Source: Candidatus Bathyarchaeota archaeon (GTDB taxonomy: Archaea; Thermoproteota; Bathyarchaeia; TCS64). From it: DNA of 20,279 bases. The DNA is taken from contig JAUVHT010000001.1 in assembly GCA_030593155.1 (NCBI GenBank), positions 1-20,279 of the forward strand, given 5' to 3'. This document shows positions 1 to 6,648 of this stretch, piece after piece (the stretch's first letter is position 1; each line of letters opens with the position of its first letter). Both the position numbers and the translations under genes were made by a program. Under the pieces are notes generated by a model. It was given only the letters and a program-made list of their open reading frames with translations. It was not told where the DNA came from and made no database searches.

Positions 1-1
1 A

Positions 2-289
2 TTCCTCGTGGTGACCACCCCCTCCAGACTCGCCTACGAGACGGTGAGGAAACTGCTGACGCTGCTGAGCAGGTTAAAGGTCCCTGTCATGGGGGTGGTA
101 GAGAACATGGTGATGAAACCCTCCGACTACATCAAGAAACAAGCCACGGAGGACGGCACAGCCTATCTCGGAGCGATAGAATTCGACCCCGAACTGGAGG
201 ACGCCCTGGGAGACGTGGATCGGCTGTCGGAGACAAAGTTCACCAATTCGATCCACAGGCTCCTTCCACAATTAGAGGGATCCGAATAG
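2..289 (+). CDS. Mrp/NBP35-family P-loop ATPase, C-terminal fragment (5' end outside window)
   Basis: The open frame enters from the left edge of the window and ends in TAG. The visible ~95 residues begin FLVVTTPS and continue with VPVMGVVENM. This resembles the core strand and the 'VTTP...GVVENM' region that follows the Walker B segment in Mrp/NBP35/MinD-type deviant P-loop ATPases. Family members act as scaffolds or carriers for iron-sulfur clusters in the cytosol. The P-loop and any CxxC cluster-binding cysteines would lie upstream and cannot be checked. The C-terminal tail (DPELEDALGDVDRL) fits the family's usual 'D..v.ea...G' ending. The next gene starts 65 bases downstream with its own TATA-like box, so they need not be co-transcribed. 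MinD/ParA relatives are the main alternative, and GVVENM favours Mrp. Confidence 0.8.
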   Translation, partial: FLVVTTPSRLAYETVRKLLTLLSRLKVPVMGVVENMVMKPSDYIKKQATEDGTAYLGAIEFDPELEDALGDVDRLSETKFTNSIHRLLPQLEGSE

Positions 290-325
290 ACAACCACCAT
301 GGATCACATCCGTCAAGGAGAAGTC

Positions 326-335
326 AAATTAACAT
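326..335 (+). promoter_or_regulatory. TATA-like box for the R15P isomerase gene
   Basis: The AT-rich stretch AAATTAACAT is centred about 24 bases upstream of the GTG start at 354. That spacing matches an archaeal TATA box driving a leaderless or nearly leaderless transcript. The call rests on position and composition only. Confidence 0.4.
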
Positions 336-353
336 AGGCCTCCAGTTAATACC

Positions 354-1292
354 GTGATCGAGATGGAGAAGGTCGTCGAAGCCGCAGAGAGAATCAGGAG
401 ACTCGAAATCCAAGGGGCAACCAACGTCGCCTTCGAGGCCGTTAGAGCCCTCGTCGAACAGATGAAGGTCTCGGAGGCCCAAGACCGGGAATCCGTCTTG
501 AGCGAGATCTCCCGAGCCCGGGAAATTCTGTTCGATTCCCGGGAGACGGAGCCCTTCATGAGGAACGCCATCCGCTACGTGGAATGGAACATGCGGGAGG
601 CCGAGTGGGAGACGACGGCCGAGTTCCAAGGTCTGATCCAGACGTTTTCAGATGACCTCCTGGCCGAGTTCAGAGAAGCCAGAGAACGCATCATCGATGT
701 AGGATCAAAACGGATACTCGACGGAGCCCGGATCATGACCCACTGCCATTCGTCAGCGGTATCCGAGATCCTGAGGGCCGCCAAGGCAAACGGCAGGGAT
801 TTCGAGGTCATCCTCACAGAGACCCGTCCCCGCTACCAGGGCAGGATCACCGCCAGGGAGATGATCGAAGCGGGGATAAAGGCCACCATGATCGTGGACT
901 CCGCCGCAAGGAACTTCATGAACAAGTCCGACCTCGTCCTCGTAGGAGCGGACGCCATCACATCCGAAGGGAACGTGATAAACAAGATAGGGACCAGCCA
1001 GGTCGCCCTCGCAGCCCAGGAAGCCCGCACCCCCTTCTACGTCGCCACGGAGCTCCTCAAGTTCGACCCCCAGACCATCCACGGCGACTACGAGGCCATC
1101 GAGGAGAGGCCCACAGACGAGATCTGGCCCAACTCCCCGGAGGGCCTCAAGATAAGGAATCCCGCCTTCGAGGTGGTTCGCAGAGACTACATCCACGGCA
1201 TCATCTGCGAGGAGGGGCTCATCTCCCCCCAGTCCATACTGGAAGCAGTACGGAGACGCTATCCCTGGATCCTCGAGGCCTCAACCGGCTGA
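354..1292 (+). CDS. Ribose-1,5-bisphosphate isomerase (eIF2B-like superfamily)
   Basis: This 312-residue protein belongs to the aIF2B/R15P isomerase/MTR-1-P isomerase superfamily. It has a helical N-terminal half (to about residue 115) and a Rossmann-like C-terminal half. The Thermococcus enzyme converts ribose 1,5-bisphosphate to ribulose 1,5-bisphosphate using a cysteine and an aspartate (recalled as Cys135 and Asp204). The same pair is visible here as C131 in THCHSS and D200 in VGADAI, followed by GNVINKIGTSQVALAA and TPFYVAT. Presence of both catalytic residues, and of RuBisCO and AMP phosphorylase next door, makes the isomerase role much likelier than a translation-factor role. The start is GTG with no clear ribosome-binding site but a TATA-like box 24 bases upstream; ATG at 363 is an alternative. 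The stop overlaps the convergent RuBisCO gene by 12 bases. Confidence 0.93.
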   Translation: MIEMEKVVEAAERIRRLEIQGATNVAFEAVRALVEQMKVSEAQDRESVLSEISRAREILFDSRETEPFMRNAIRYVEWNMREAEWETTAEFQGLIQTFSDDLLAEFREARERIIDVGSKRILDGARIMTHCHSSAVSEILRAAKANGRDFEVILTETRPRYQGRITAREMIEAGIKATMIVDSAARNFMNKSDLVLVGADAITSEGNVINKIGTSQVALAAQEARTPFYVATELLKFDPQTIHGDYEAIEERPTDEIWPNSPEGLKIRNPAFEVVRRDYIHGIICEEGLISPQSILEAVRRRYPWILEASTG

Positions 1293-2507
1293 CCATGTCC
1301 TGAGGGCCAAGGACAGCTCTTCATGCTCATCGGCGTACTCCTCCAGTTTTATTCCCTCGATGACCGCGCTCACAGCCTGTCTCACTGCCATGGCCCCGGC
1401 AACAGTCCCTTTGGGGTGCCCGTGGATCCCCCCTCCCGCCTGGACGACAAAGTCCATTCCGAAAATATCCACGAGTCCAGGCACGAGCCCGGGGTGGAGG
1501 CCCCCTGACGCCACGGGGAGAACCTTCTTCAAACCATACATGGGCTCCGTGAGGGCACCGATGTTCTCCCCCACCTCTTCCCTGGATTCGGACATCTTAC
1601 CCACGGCCGTCCCCACATGGAGCTGGTCGACCCCGATAACCCTAGCCACCTTGGCTATCACCCTCATATTTATCCCGTGGTCCACCAGCCTCGTGAACGC
1701 TGCGTGACCCGCCCTGTGAGCGTGGAGAATCAGATCAAACCTATGGTTCCTCACGGTCTGGAGCGCCGACCACCCGCAGGTTAAGATGTCCACCATCACA
1801 TACCTGCCCCCATGGTCCTCGACGTACTCGGCCCGCCTCAGCATCTCCTCGGTCTCCGCCGTCACGTTGACCATATAGACCTTCTTCTCACCGGTCTCGC
1901 TCTCGGCCCGATCCCTCTTCTCAAGGGTCTTGGAAACACGCTCCTCGAAGGTATTGAAGGCCTGACTGCTCAGGTTCTCATCGTCCTTCACGATGTCGCA
2001 ACCGCCAAACCAGGCCTTGTAAGCGACCTCAGCGTGGTCACTAGTCCTCAGCCCGAGCTTCGGCTTTATGATGGTGCCCACTAGGGGGCGACTTTCTACT
2101 CCTAGAAGATGGCGGACACCCCCGATTCCGTATTTCGGCCCTTTGAAGCTATCAACTAGCTTCTCTGGGAGATGTATGTCGTTGAGCCTTAGGCGCCTTA
2201 TGGCGTCGAGACCGAAGACGTTCCCAGCGACGCTGCTGAGGATGTTAGGCATGTTACCCTGCTCGAATAGTTCAATGGGGTATGCTATCTTTACGTCGTT
2301 ACCATCGATGCTGAAGACCTTCGCATGTAGACGCCTGATGTAAGGTTTCTCGGTCGTCAGCTCGGTCCAAGTGCCGATCGAGCTCTCCGCCGCCACTCCT
2401 CCTGCGGCCACATCCAGGGGGATACCTGTCGGCTCCACGTGAAACGTGCATATCAGATCCTCCTCCCGTGGCTTGTAGTCGAGGTCTACGAAATCGATGT
2501 ACCTCAT
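1281..2507 (-). CDS. rbcL: Ribulose-1,5-bisphosphate carboxylase, form III
   Basis: The 408-residue protein carries the full RuBisCO catalytic set. E41, T46 and W47 lie in ESSIGTWT and N96 in AGNVFG. K148 and K150 lie in GTIIKPKLGL. The carbamylated-lysine motif is KDDENLSSQ (K174, D176, E177). H264 and R265 lie in HAHRAGHAAF, H297 in QLHVGT, and the loop 6 lysine K304 in GTAVGKM. S334 lies in SGGLHPG, and the phosphate loop is QAGGGIHGHP. It fixes CO2 onto ribulose 1,5-bisphosphate to give two 3-phosphoglycerates. Placement between R15P isomerase and AMP phosphorylase points to the AMP pathway rather than a Calvin cycle, and no phosphoribulokinase is seen. Compared with the Methanocaldococcus-type form III sequences I remember, it is short between loop 6 and SGG and has Gly for the usual Met in HRAMHA. 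The ATG start is shared across a 79-base divergent spacer with AMP phosphorylase. Confidence 0.97.
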   Translation of the reverse strand: MRYIDFVDLDYKPREEDLICTFHVEPTGIPLDVAAGGVAAESSIGTWTELTTEKPYIRRLHAKVFSIDGNDVKIAYPIELFEQGNMPNILSSVAGNVFGLDAIRRLRLNDIHLPEKLVDSFKGPKYGIGGVRHLLGVESRPLVGTIIKPKLGLRTSDHAEVAYKAWFGGCDIVKDDENLSSQAFNTFEERVSKTLEKRDRAESETGEKKVYMVNVTAETEEMLRRAEYVEDHGGRYVMVDILTCGWSALQTVRNHRFDLILHAHRAGHAAFTRLVDHGINMRVIAKVARVIGVDQLHVGTAVGKMSESREEVGENIGALTEPMYGLKKVLPVASGGLHPGLVPGLVDIFGMDFVVQAGGGIHGHPKGTVAGAMAVRQAVSAVIEGIKLEEYADEHEELSLALRTWSAG

Positions 2508-2586
2508 TACCAGTTTCCCCTTGTTTGTGACTTCACCCTACTCTGATAGCTTATTATCCTCTGTTTCCAATATACTTAATGTATTC
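2508..2586. promoter_or_regulatory. Divergent promoter region between RuBisCO and AMP phosphorylase genes
   Basis: This short AT-rich spacer separates two divergently transcribed AMP-pathway genes. Candidate TATA-like elements are CTTATTATC at 2549-2557 and AATATACTTA at about 2569-2578. Read on the minus strand, the same segments could serve RuBisCO. The layout suggests coordinated transcription of both enzymes. No operator palindrome stood out. Confidence 0.45.
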
Positions 2587-4146
2587 TTGGGGTGGAGAGG
2601 TCTGGAGCTTCTAGTCAGGAACCTTGAGATCGAGGCGGGCGGTAACCTCATAGTGGTTATGAGCAAGAGGGACGCGGAGCGGCTCGGCGCCATCTCAAGC
2701 GACAGGCTGATGCTAGGCTATGGAGATGCCGAAGTGGTGACCATCCTCAACATATCCTCCGAATTCCCGGAGGGACGCCTCGGAGTCTACCGGGAGGTGA
2801 AGTCCAGACTCGACCTTTCCGACGGTGCCAAAGTCAACGTGAGGCTGGCCAAGAGGCCCGAGTCCCTCAGCTTCATACGGGAGAAGATCCTGGGGGAGAG
2901 GCTGACGCCCTGGAAGCTTGAGATGATCGTGGAGGACGTGGTCCAGCGACACCTGAGCGACATCGAGCTTGCCGCCTTCGTGACCGCCCTCCAGATCTAC
3001 GGGACGAGCATGGAGGAGGTGGAAGCCCTCTCCCGGGCGATGATCGGGACCGGCAGGACCATCAATTTCAAGGGGGATGTCATCCTCGACAAGCACAGCA
3101 TCGGGGGCGTACCAGGAGACAAGACCACCCTCCTCGTCGTCCCCATCATCGCCGCCGCAGGCTACACGATACCAAAGTCCTCCTCCAGAGCCATCACATC
3201 ACCGGCAGGGACCGCAGACAGGATGGAATCGCTATGCCCCGTCGATCTCAGGCTCGACGAGATCGAGAAAGTCGTCGAGGAGGTGGGCGCATGCATCGTC
3301 TGGGGCGGAGCCTTGGACCTCGCGCCCGCGGACGACCTCTTCATCCGTGTCGAGTACCCCCTCTCCATAGATCCCCTGCTGCTTCCTTCTATCTTGAGTA
3401 AGAAGAAGGCCATGGGTTCGACCCACATCGTCGTGGACATACCGGTGGGCTTGGGCGCCAAGATCACCACACATAACCAAGCGGAGCAGCTGGCCATGAA
3501 TTTCATAGAGCTGGGAAATCGCCTCGGCATGAGCATCGAGTGCGTACTAACGGAGGGGGGGCAACCCATAGGCCACGCAATCGGCCCCGTATTGGAGGCG
3601 AGGGAGGCCCTCGAAGCCCTCAGGGGAAGGGGGCCCCCGGACCTAGTGGATAAAGCCACGGGGCTGGCGGGGACCCTCTTGGAGATGGTGGGCGAGGAGG
3701 ATGGCTTGGAGAAGGCTCTGGACCTCCTCTCCACGGGGAAAGCCCTAGAGAAGATGAAGGAGATCGTGGAGACCCAAGGAGGCGACCCAGATGTGCGATC
3801 CGAAGACCTCGAAGTGGGGGAACACCAAGTCGACGTAGAGGCCAAGAGCGGAGGAAGGGTCCTTTGGATTAACAACAGAGCCTTAGCCCACATCGCACGA
3901 GAGGCGGGCGCCCCAGGAAATAAAGGCGCCGGCTTGGTTCTCCACGTAAAGACGGGGGACAAAGTAGCCGAGGGAGACCCCCTCCTGAGGATCCACTCGG
4001 AGAACCATCAACGATTGGACAACGCAGAGAAGCTGGCCAATACCTTGGACACCCTCATTATAGGGAGCAGGATGGGAGAGAAGATGCTGATAAAGACAAT
4101 CAAGGGCCTCACGCCGCTCGGACCGGAGTTCGTCTTGGAGCGCTGA
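2587..4146 (+). CDS. deoA: AMP phosphorylase (archaeal thymidine-phosphorylase-like family)
   Basis: This enzyme phosphorolyses AMP (and other NMPs) to the free base and ribose 1,5-bisphosphate, the entry step of the AMP pathway. From the chosen start it is about 519 residues, close to the ~503 typical of the family. It has an archaeal N-terminal extension domain (about residues 5-90), the helical and alpha/beta phosphorylase core, and a C-terminal PYNP-like domain. Core motifs are KHSIGGVPGDKTT, SSRAITSPAGTAD with the aspartate expected to be catalytic, CIVWGGALDLAPADD and GAKITTHNQ. The C-terminal domain has SGGRVLWINN and GAGLVLHVKTGDKV. The start is uncertain: an in-frame ATG at 2497 would overlap the RuBisCO start and add about 30 unconserved residues. 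TTG at 2587 sits just before the conserved LELLVRNLEIEAGG. It converges on the dehydrogenase gene with a 38-base gap. Confidence 0.95.
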   Translation: MGWRGLELLVRNLEIEAGGNLIVVMSKRDAERLGAISSDRLMLGYGDAEVVTILNISSEFPEGRLGVYREVKSRLDLSDGAKVNVRLAKRPESLSFIREKILGERLTPWKLEMIVEDVVQRHLSDIELAAFVTALQIYGTSMEEVEALSRAMIGTGRTINFKGDVILDKHSIGGVPGDKTTLLVVPIIAAAGYTIPKSSSRAITSPAGTADRMESLCPVDLRLDEIEKVVEEVGACIVWGGALDLAPADDLFIRVEYPLSIDPLLLPSILSKKKAMGSTHIVVDIPVGLGAKITTHNQAEQLAMNFIELGNRLGMSIECVLTEGGQPIGHAIGPVLEAREALEALRGRGPPDLVDKATGLAGTLLEMVGEEDGLEKALDLLSTGKALEKMKEIVETQGGDPDVRSEDLEVGEHQVDVEAKSGGRVLWINNRALAHIAREAGAPGNKGAGLVLHVKTGDKVAEGDPLLRIHSENHQRLDNAEKLANTLDTLIIGSRMGEKMLIKTIKGLTPLGPEFVLER

Positions 4147-4184
4147 TATCGAGCGCTCCGATTGAACCGCCCCTCCCTATAGAA

Positions 4185-5237
4185 TCATACTGGGATTTCT
4201 ACGTTCAGCTCCTCGGCCAAGGCAGCGATGTCGTTCCAAGTCCTTTCCTCGATGAAGATCCCCTCCCTGAGGCGTTTCTCCTTCTTCCTCCTCTCAGGCT
4301 CCCCGGGGATTAAGATCTCATCATAGCCCGGTGCCGTCGGAGAGTTCCTCACGCTTCTCAGCAGGTCATCCACCCGCCCCTTGAAGACGTCCAAGTCCGT
4401 CAGCCTTCCCACGTCTATGGCCATCATGAATATCCCGTTGCCCCCATAGAAGGGCCTGGACCGGTACTCCTCGCTGTTAGAGACCCCACCCTCGGTCAGG
4501 GCTCCCGTCAGGATCTCCACGAGGAGGGAGAGGCCGAAGCCTTTGTAGCCGGCGATCTCCCCGCCCAGGTTGCGGAGGACGCCGCCCTTGGTGTACCAGC
4601 CGGGGTCGGTGGTGGGGTTTCCATCGGGATCCATGAATATACCCTCAGGCAGCTCCTCCCCCCTGGCCAGGTAGACCATGATCTTCCCCCTGGCCCAGAC
4701 CGAGGTGGCCATGTCCAGTACCATCGGGGGCTCCTCCCCCGCAGGTATGGCGAAGCAGAGAGGATTCGTCCCCAGCTGCTTCGACTTCCCCCCGAAAGGC
4801 GCAACATAGCTGGCTGAGTTGACGCTCGCGATGCCGATCATATCCTGGGTCATCGCCATCTCGGCGTACGTGTTCAGCCGGCCCGCGTGCTGGCTGCTCC
4901 TGGCCGTCACCAGACCAACCACGCCGTTCCTCGCCTTCTCGATGCACACGTTCATGGCATACTTAGCCACGACCTGGCCAAAGTTCCAGCCGCCGTCGAT
5001 CACAGCCGTGGAAGGTGTCTCATCGACAATCCTCACCTCGGCTCCGGGCTTTACGGCCCCCATCTTGATGCCCCTGGCGTAGATGGGGAGCCTGATCATC
5101 CCGTGACTGTCGAAGCCTGTGAGGTTAGCCTCCACAAGGAGATCCGCCACAAACCTCGCGTCGTCCTCCGGAGCCCCAAGGCTGGCGAAGATCGATGCTC
5201 CCAAAGTTCTCAGTTGATCAGCACTTAAGACGGGCAT
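4185..5237 (-). CDS. Ldh2/malate-type NAD(P)-dependent 2-hydroxyacid dehydrogenase
   Basis: The 350-residue protein belongs to the Ldh2/MDH2 family, which is unrelated to Rossmann-type lactate dehydrogenases. Characterised members oxidise malate, sulfolactate, ureidoglycolate or similar L-2-hydroxyacids with NAD(P). Visible signatures are FDSHGMIRLP (H45, R49), SSQHAGRLNTYAEM (H117, where most members read HFG), FGTNPL-like QLGTNPLCFAIPA (about 155-166), LDMATSVWARGKI (175 onward) and GYKGFGLSLLVEILTG (230-244). Length is normal for the family. Substrate cannot be fixed from sequence; malate is a reasonable guess because an aspartate-type aminotransferase lies directly upstream on the same strand, and the two would link malate, oxaloacetate and aspartate. 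That is inference. The 104-base spacer and an internal TATA-like GGATATAATC allow separate transcription. Confidence 0.92.
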   Translation of the reverse strand: MPVLSADQLRTLGASIFASLGAPEDDARFVADLLVEANLTGFDSHGMIRLPIYARGIKMGAVKPGAEVRIVDETPSTAVIDGGWNFGQVVAKYAMNVCIEKARNGVVGLVTARSSQHAGRLNTYAEMAMTQDMIGIASVNSASYVAPFGGKSKQLGTNPLCFAIPAGEEPPMVLDMATSVWARGKIMVYLARGEELPEGIFMDPDGNPTTDPGWYTKGGVLRNLGGEIAGYKGFGLSLLVEILTGALTEGGVSNSEEYRSRPFYGGNGIFMMAIDVGRLTDLDVFKGRVDDLLRSVRNSPTAPGYDEILIPGEPERRKKEKRLREGIFIEERTWNDIAALAEELNVEIPV

Positions 5238-5341
5238 TCAAACACTCCCAAGATTATATCCTCTGTAATCCCTCGGGCCTTCTTACCTTTTTTGGTAGAT
5301 TAAGTCGATGGCCCTAAGCGAGAAATGAACCCTAGGAAGGA

Positions 5342-6499
5342 TCAAACCATTTTTCCTGCATGGTCCCCGATGGCGTCGGCGATCTTCCCCAGGATCTCTA
5401 CAGGCTTGATCAGGGGTAACCTCATATGGTGCTCGCCGCTCACACCGAAGGCCGTCCCCGGGCGGGTCAGAATCTTCTTCTCCACAAGCAGCGACTCGCA
5501 GAACTCCTCGGACCCCCTGCCGAGCCCCCGGATGCTCGGGAACAAGTAGAAGGCTCCCTCCGGCATGTGGCAGCTGATCCCTTCGATCTCGTTCAGCCGA
5601 GGAACCATGAAGCGCCTCCTCCGATCGTACTCCTCCGCCATCCTTTCCACTGGCCCCCAGGGGCCCTTCAGGGCCTCAACAGCGGCCATCTGGACGAAGG
5701 TGTTGGTCCTGTAGCCGACGGGGATCCTCTGCAGTCTTGTGGCGATGGGCTTGTCCGCGAGGACGTATCCCAGACGCCAGCCTGTCATGGCGAAAGTCTT
5801 GGAGAAGCTGTTGCTGATTATGGTTCTCTCCTTCATGCCGGGCAGGGAGGCTATGGTGACGTGCTCCCGCCCGTCCCAGACGAACTCGTTGTAGACCTCG
5901 TCCGAGAGGATCAGGAGATCGTTGTCCTGGGCCACCTCGGCTATCCCGGTCAGCTCATCCTTTGTGTAGACCGTGCCTGAGGGGTTGTTGGGGTTACAGA
6001 TGACGATCATCTTCGTCTTCGGCGTGACTTTCTCCTTTAGAGCCTCGACATCTAGTCGGTATCCGTTTTCCTCTTCCAGGGCTACCCCCACCTCTCTCGC
6101 CCCAAGGTATTCGACGAGGTTGGAGTAGGCCATGAAGTAGGGTTCGAGGACGACGACCTCCTCCCCAGGGTTGACGGTGCCCGCCATGGATACGAACAAG
6201 GAGACGCCGCTACCCGCTGTGACGATGACCTCCGAACTATCCCACTCAACCCCGTACTTCCCATAATAATCCACCAGGGCTTCCCTCAGGGCCGGAAGGC
6301 CATGGGTGGGCGGGTAATGGGTCTTCCCTTCCCCCAGCGCCTTGACCACAGCGTCGGTGATGTGCACGGGGGTGTCGAAATCTGGATCTCCTCCGGCGAG
6401 GTTGATCACACCCTCCATTCCCCTAGCCATGGCCACGACCCTCGCATGGGATCTGGCCTTCATCGCCGCGAGTCGCTTCTCGATGAACCTTTCCGCCAA
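5342..6499 (-). CDS. PLP-dependent class I/II aminotransferase, aspartate aminotransferase-like
   Basis: The 385-residue fold-type I aminotransferase has LAGGDPDFDTP near the N-terminus and YPPTHGLPALREA. The cofactor-site motif is NPNNPSGTV (about 169-177), followed by LSDEVYNEF (D200, Y203). The Schiff-base lysine is K234 in SFSKTFAMTGWRLGY. RPGTAFG lies near 346-352, and an arginine (R360, MRLPL) sits where the substrate carboxylate-binding arginine is expected. It transfers amino groups between an amino acid and a 2-oxoacid; aspartate/2-oxoglutarate is the commonest activity in this subgroup, but aromatic or alanine specificity cannot be excluded. The start is TTG, with a strong TATA-like box about 30 bases upstream and no clear ribosome-binding site, which suggests a nearly leaderless mRNA. 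It is divergent from the transporter gene and upstream of the Ldh2-type dehydrogenase. Confidence 0.92.
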   Translation of the reverse strand: MAERFIEKRLAAMKARSHARVVAMARGMEGVINLAGGDPDFDTPVHITDAVVKALGEGKTHYPPTHGLPALREALVDYYGKYGVEWDSSEVIVTAGSGVSLFVSMAGTVNPGEEVVVLEPYFMAYSNLVEYLGAREVGVALEEENGYRLDVEALKEKVTPKTKMIVICNPNNPSGTVYTKDELTGIAEVAQDNDLLILSDEVYNEFVWDGREHVTIASLPGMKERTIISNSFSKTFAMTGWRLGYVLADKPIATRLQRIPVGYRTNTFVQMAAVEALKGPWGPVERMAEEYDRRRRFMVPRLNEIEGISCHMPEGAFYLFPSIRGLGRGSEEFCESLLVEKKILTRPGTAFGVSGEHHMRLPLIKPVEILGKIADAIGDHAGKMV

Positions 6500-6524
6500 T
6501 TTTTCTCAGCATTGATCTCTCCGG

Positions 6525-6533
6525 ATATATAAA
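6525..6533 (-). promoter_or_regulatory. TATA box of the aminotransferase gene
   Basis: Read on the minus strand, TTTATATAT is centred about 30 bases upstream of the TTG start at 6499. It is the best TATA match in this divergent spacer and supports the unusual TTG start. Confidence 0.55.
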
Positions 6534-6616
6534 AAGAATAACCGGCTTCACTGCGCTCCCGATGTGAGAGCAAACCATCAATCGTTAGGATTGTTTCCGC
6601 TGGGTGAAAGATAAGG

Positions 6617-6625
6617 CTTAAAACG
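6617..6625 (+). promoter_or_regulatory. TATA-like box of the Nramp-related transporter gene
   Basis: CTTAAAACG is centred about 28 bases upstream of ATG 6649, the spacing expected for a leaderless archaeal transcript. This favours ATG 6649 over the in-frame TTG at 6643. Confidence 0.4.
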
Positions 6626-6648
6626 TATTCCCTCCTCTCTTATTGAAC

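Noticed and set aside
753..1196. 147-codon open frame opposite the R15P isomerase
   Set aside because: Low-complexity Gly/Asp/Val/Leu composition typical of the antisense frame of a GC-rich gene, with no motif or start signal.
2497..2586. N-terminal extension of AMP phosphorylase from ATG 2497
   Set aside because: It covers the AT-rich divergent promoter, overlaps the RuBisCO start codon, and its residues (MYLITSFPLFVT...) do not resemble the family N-terminus.
3162..3962. 266-codon open frame opposite AMP phosphorylase
   Set aside because: It is rich in Ser, Pro and Arg with no recognisable motif, and lies wholly antisense to a well-supported gene. It is a by-product of GC-rich codon usage.
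6579..6593. CAATC-GTTAG-GATTG inverted repeat in the aminotransferase/transporter spacer
   Set aside because: The arms are only five bases and do not extend. Such repeats are expected by chance, so it is not called an operator.
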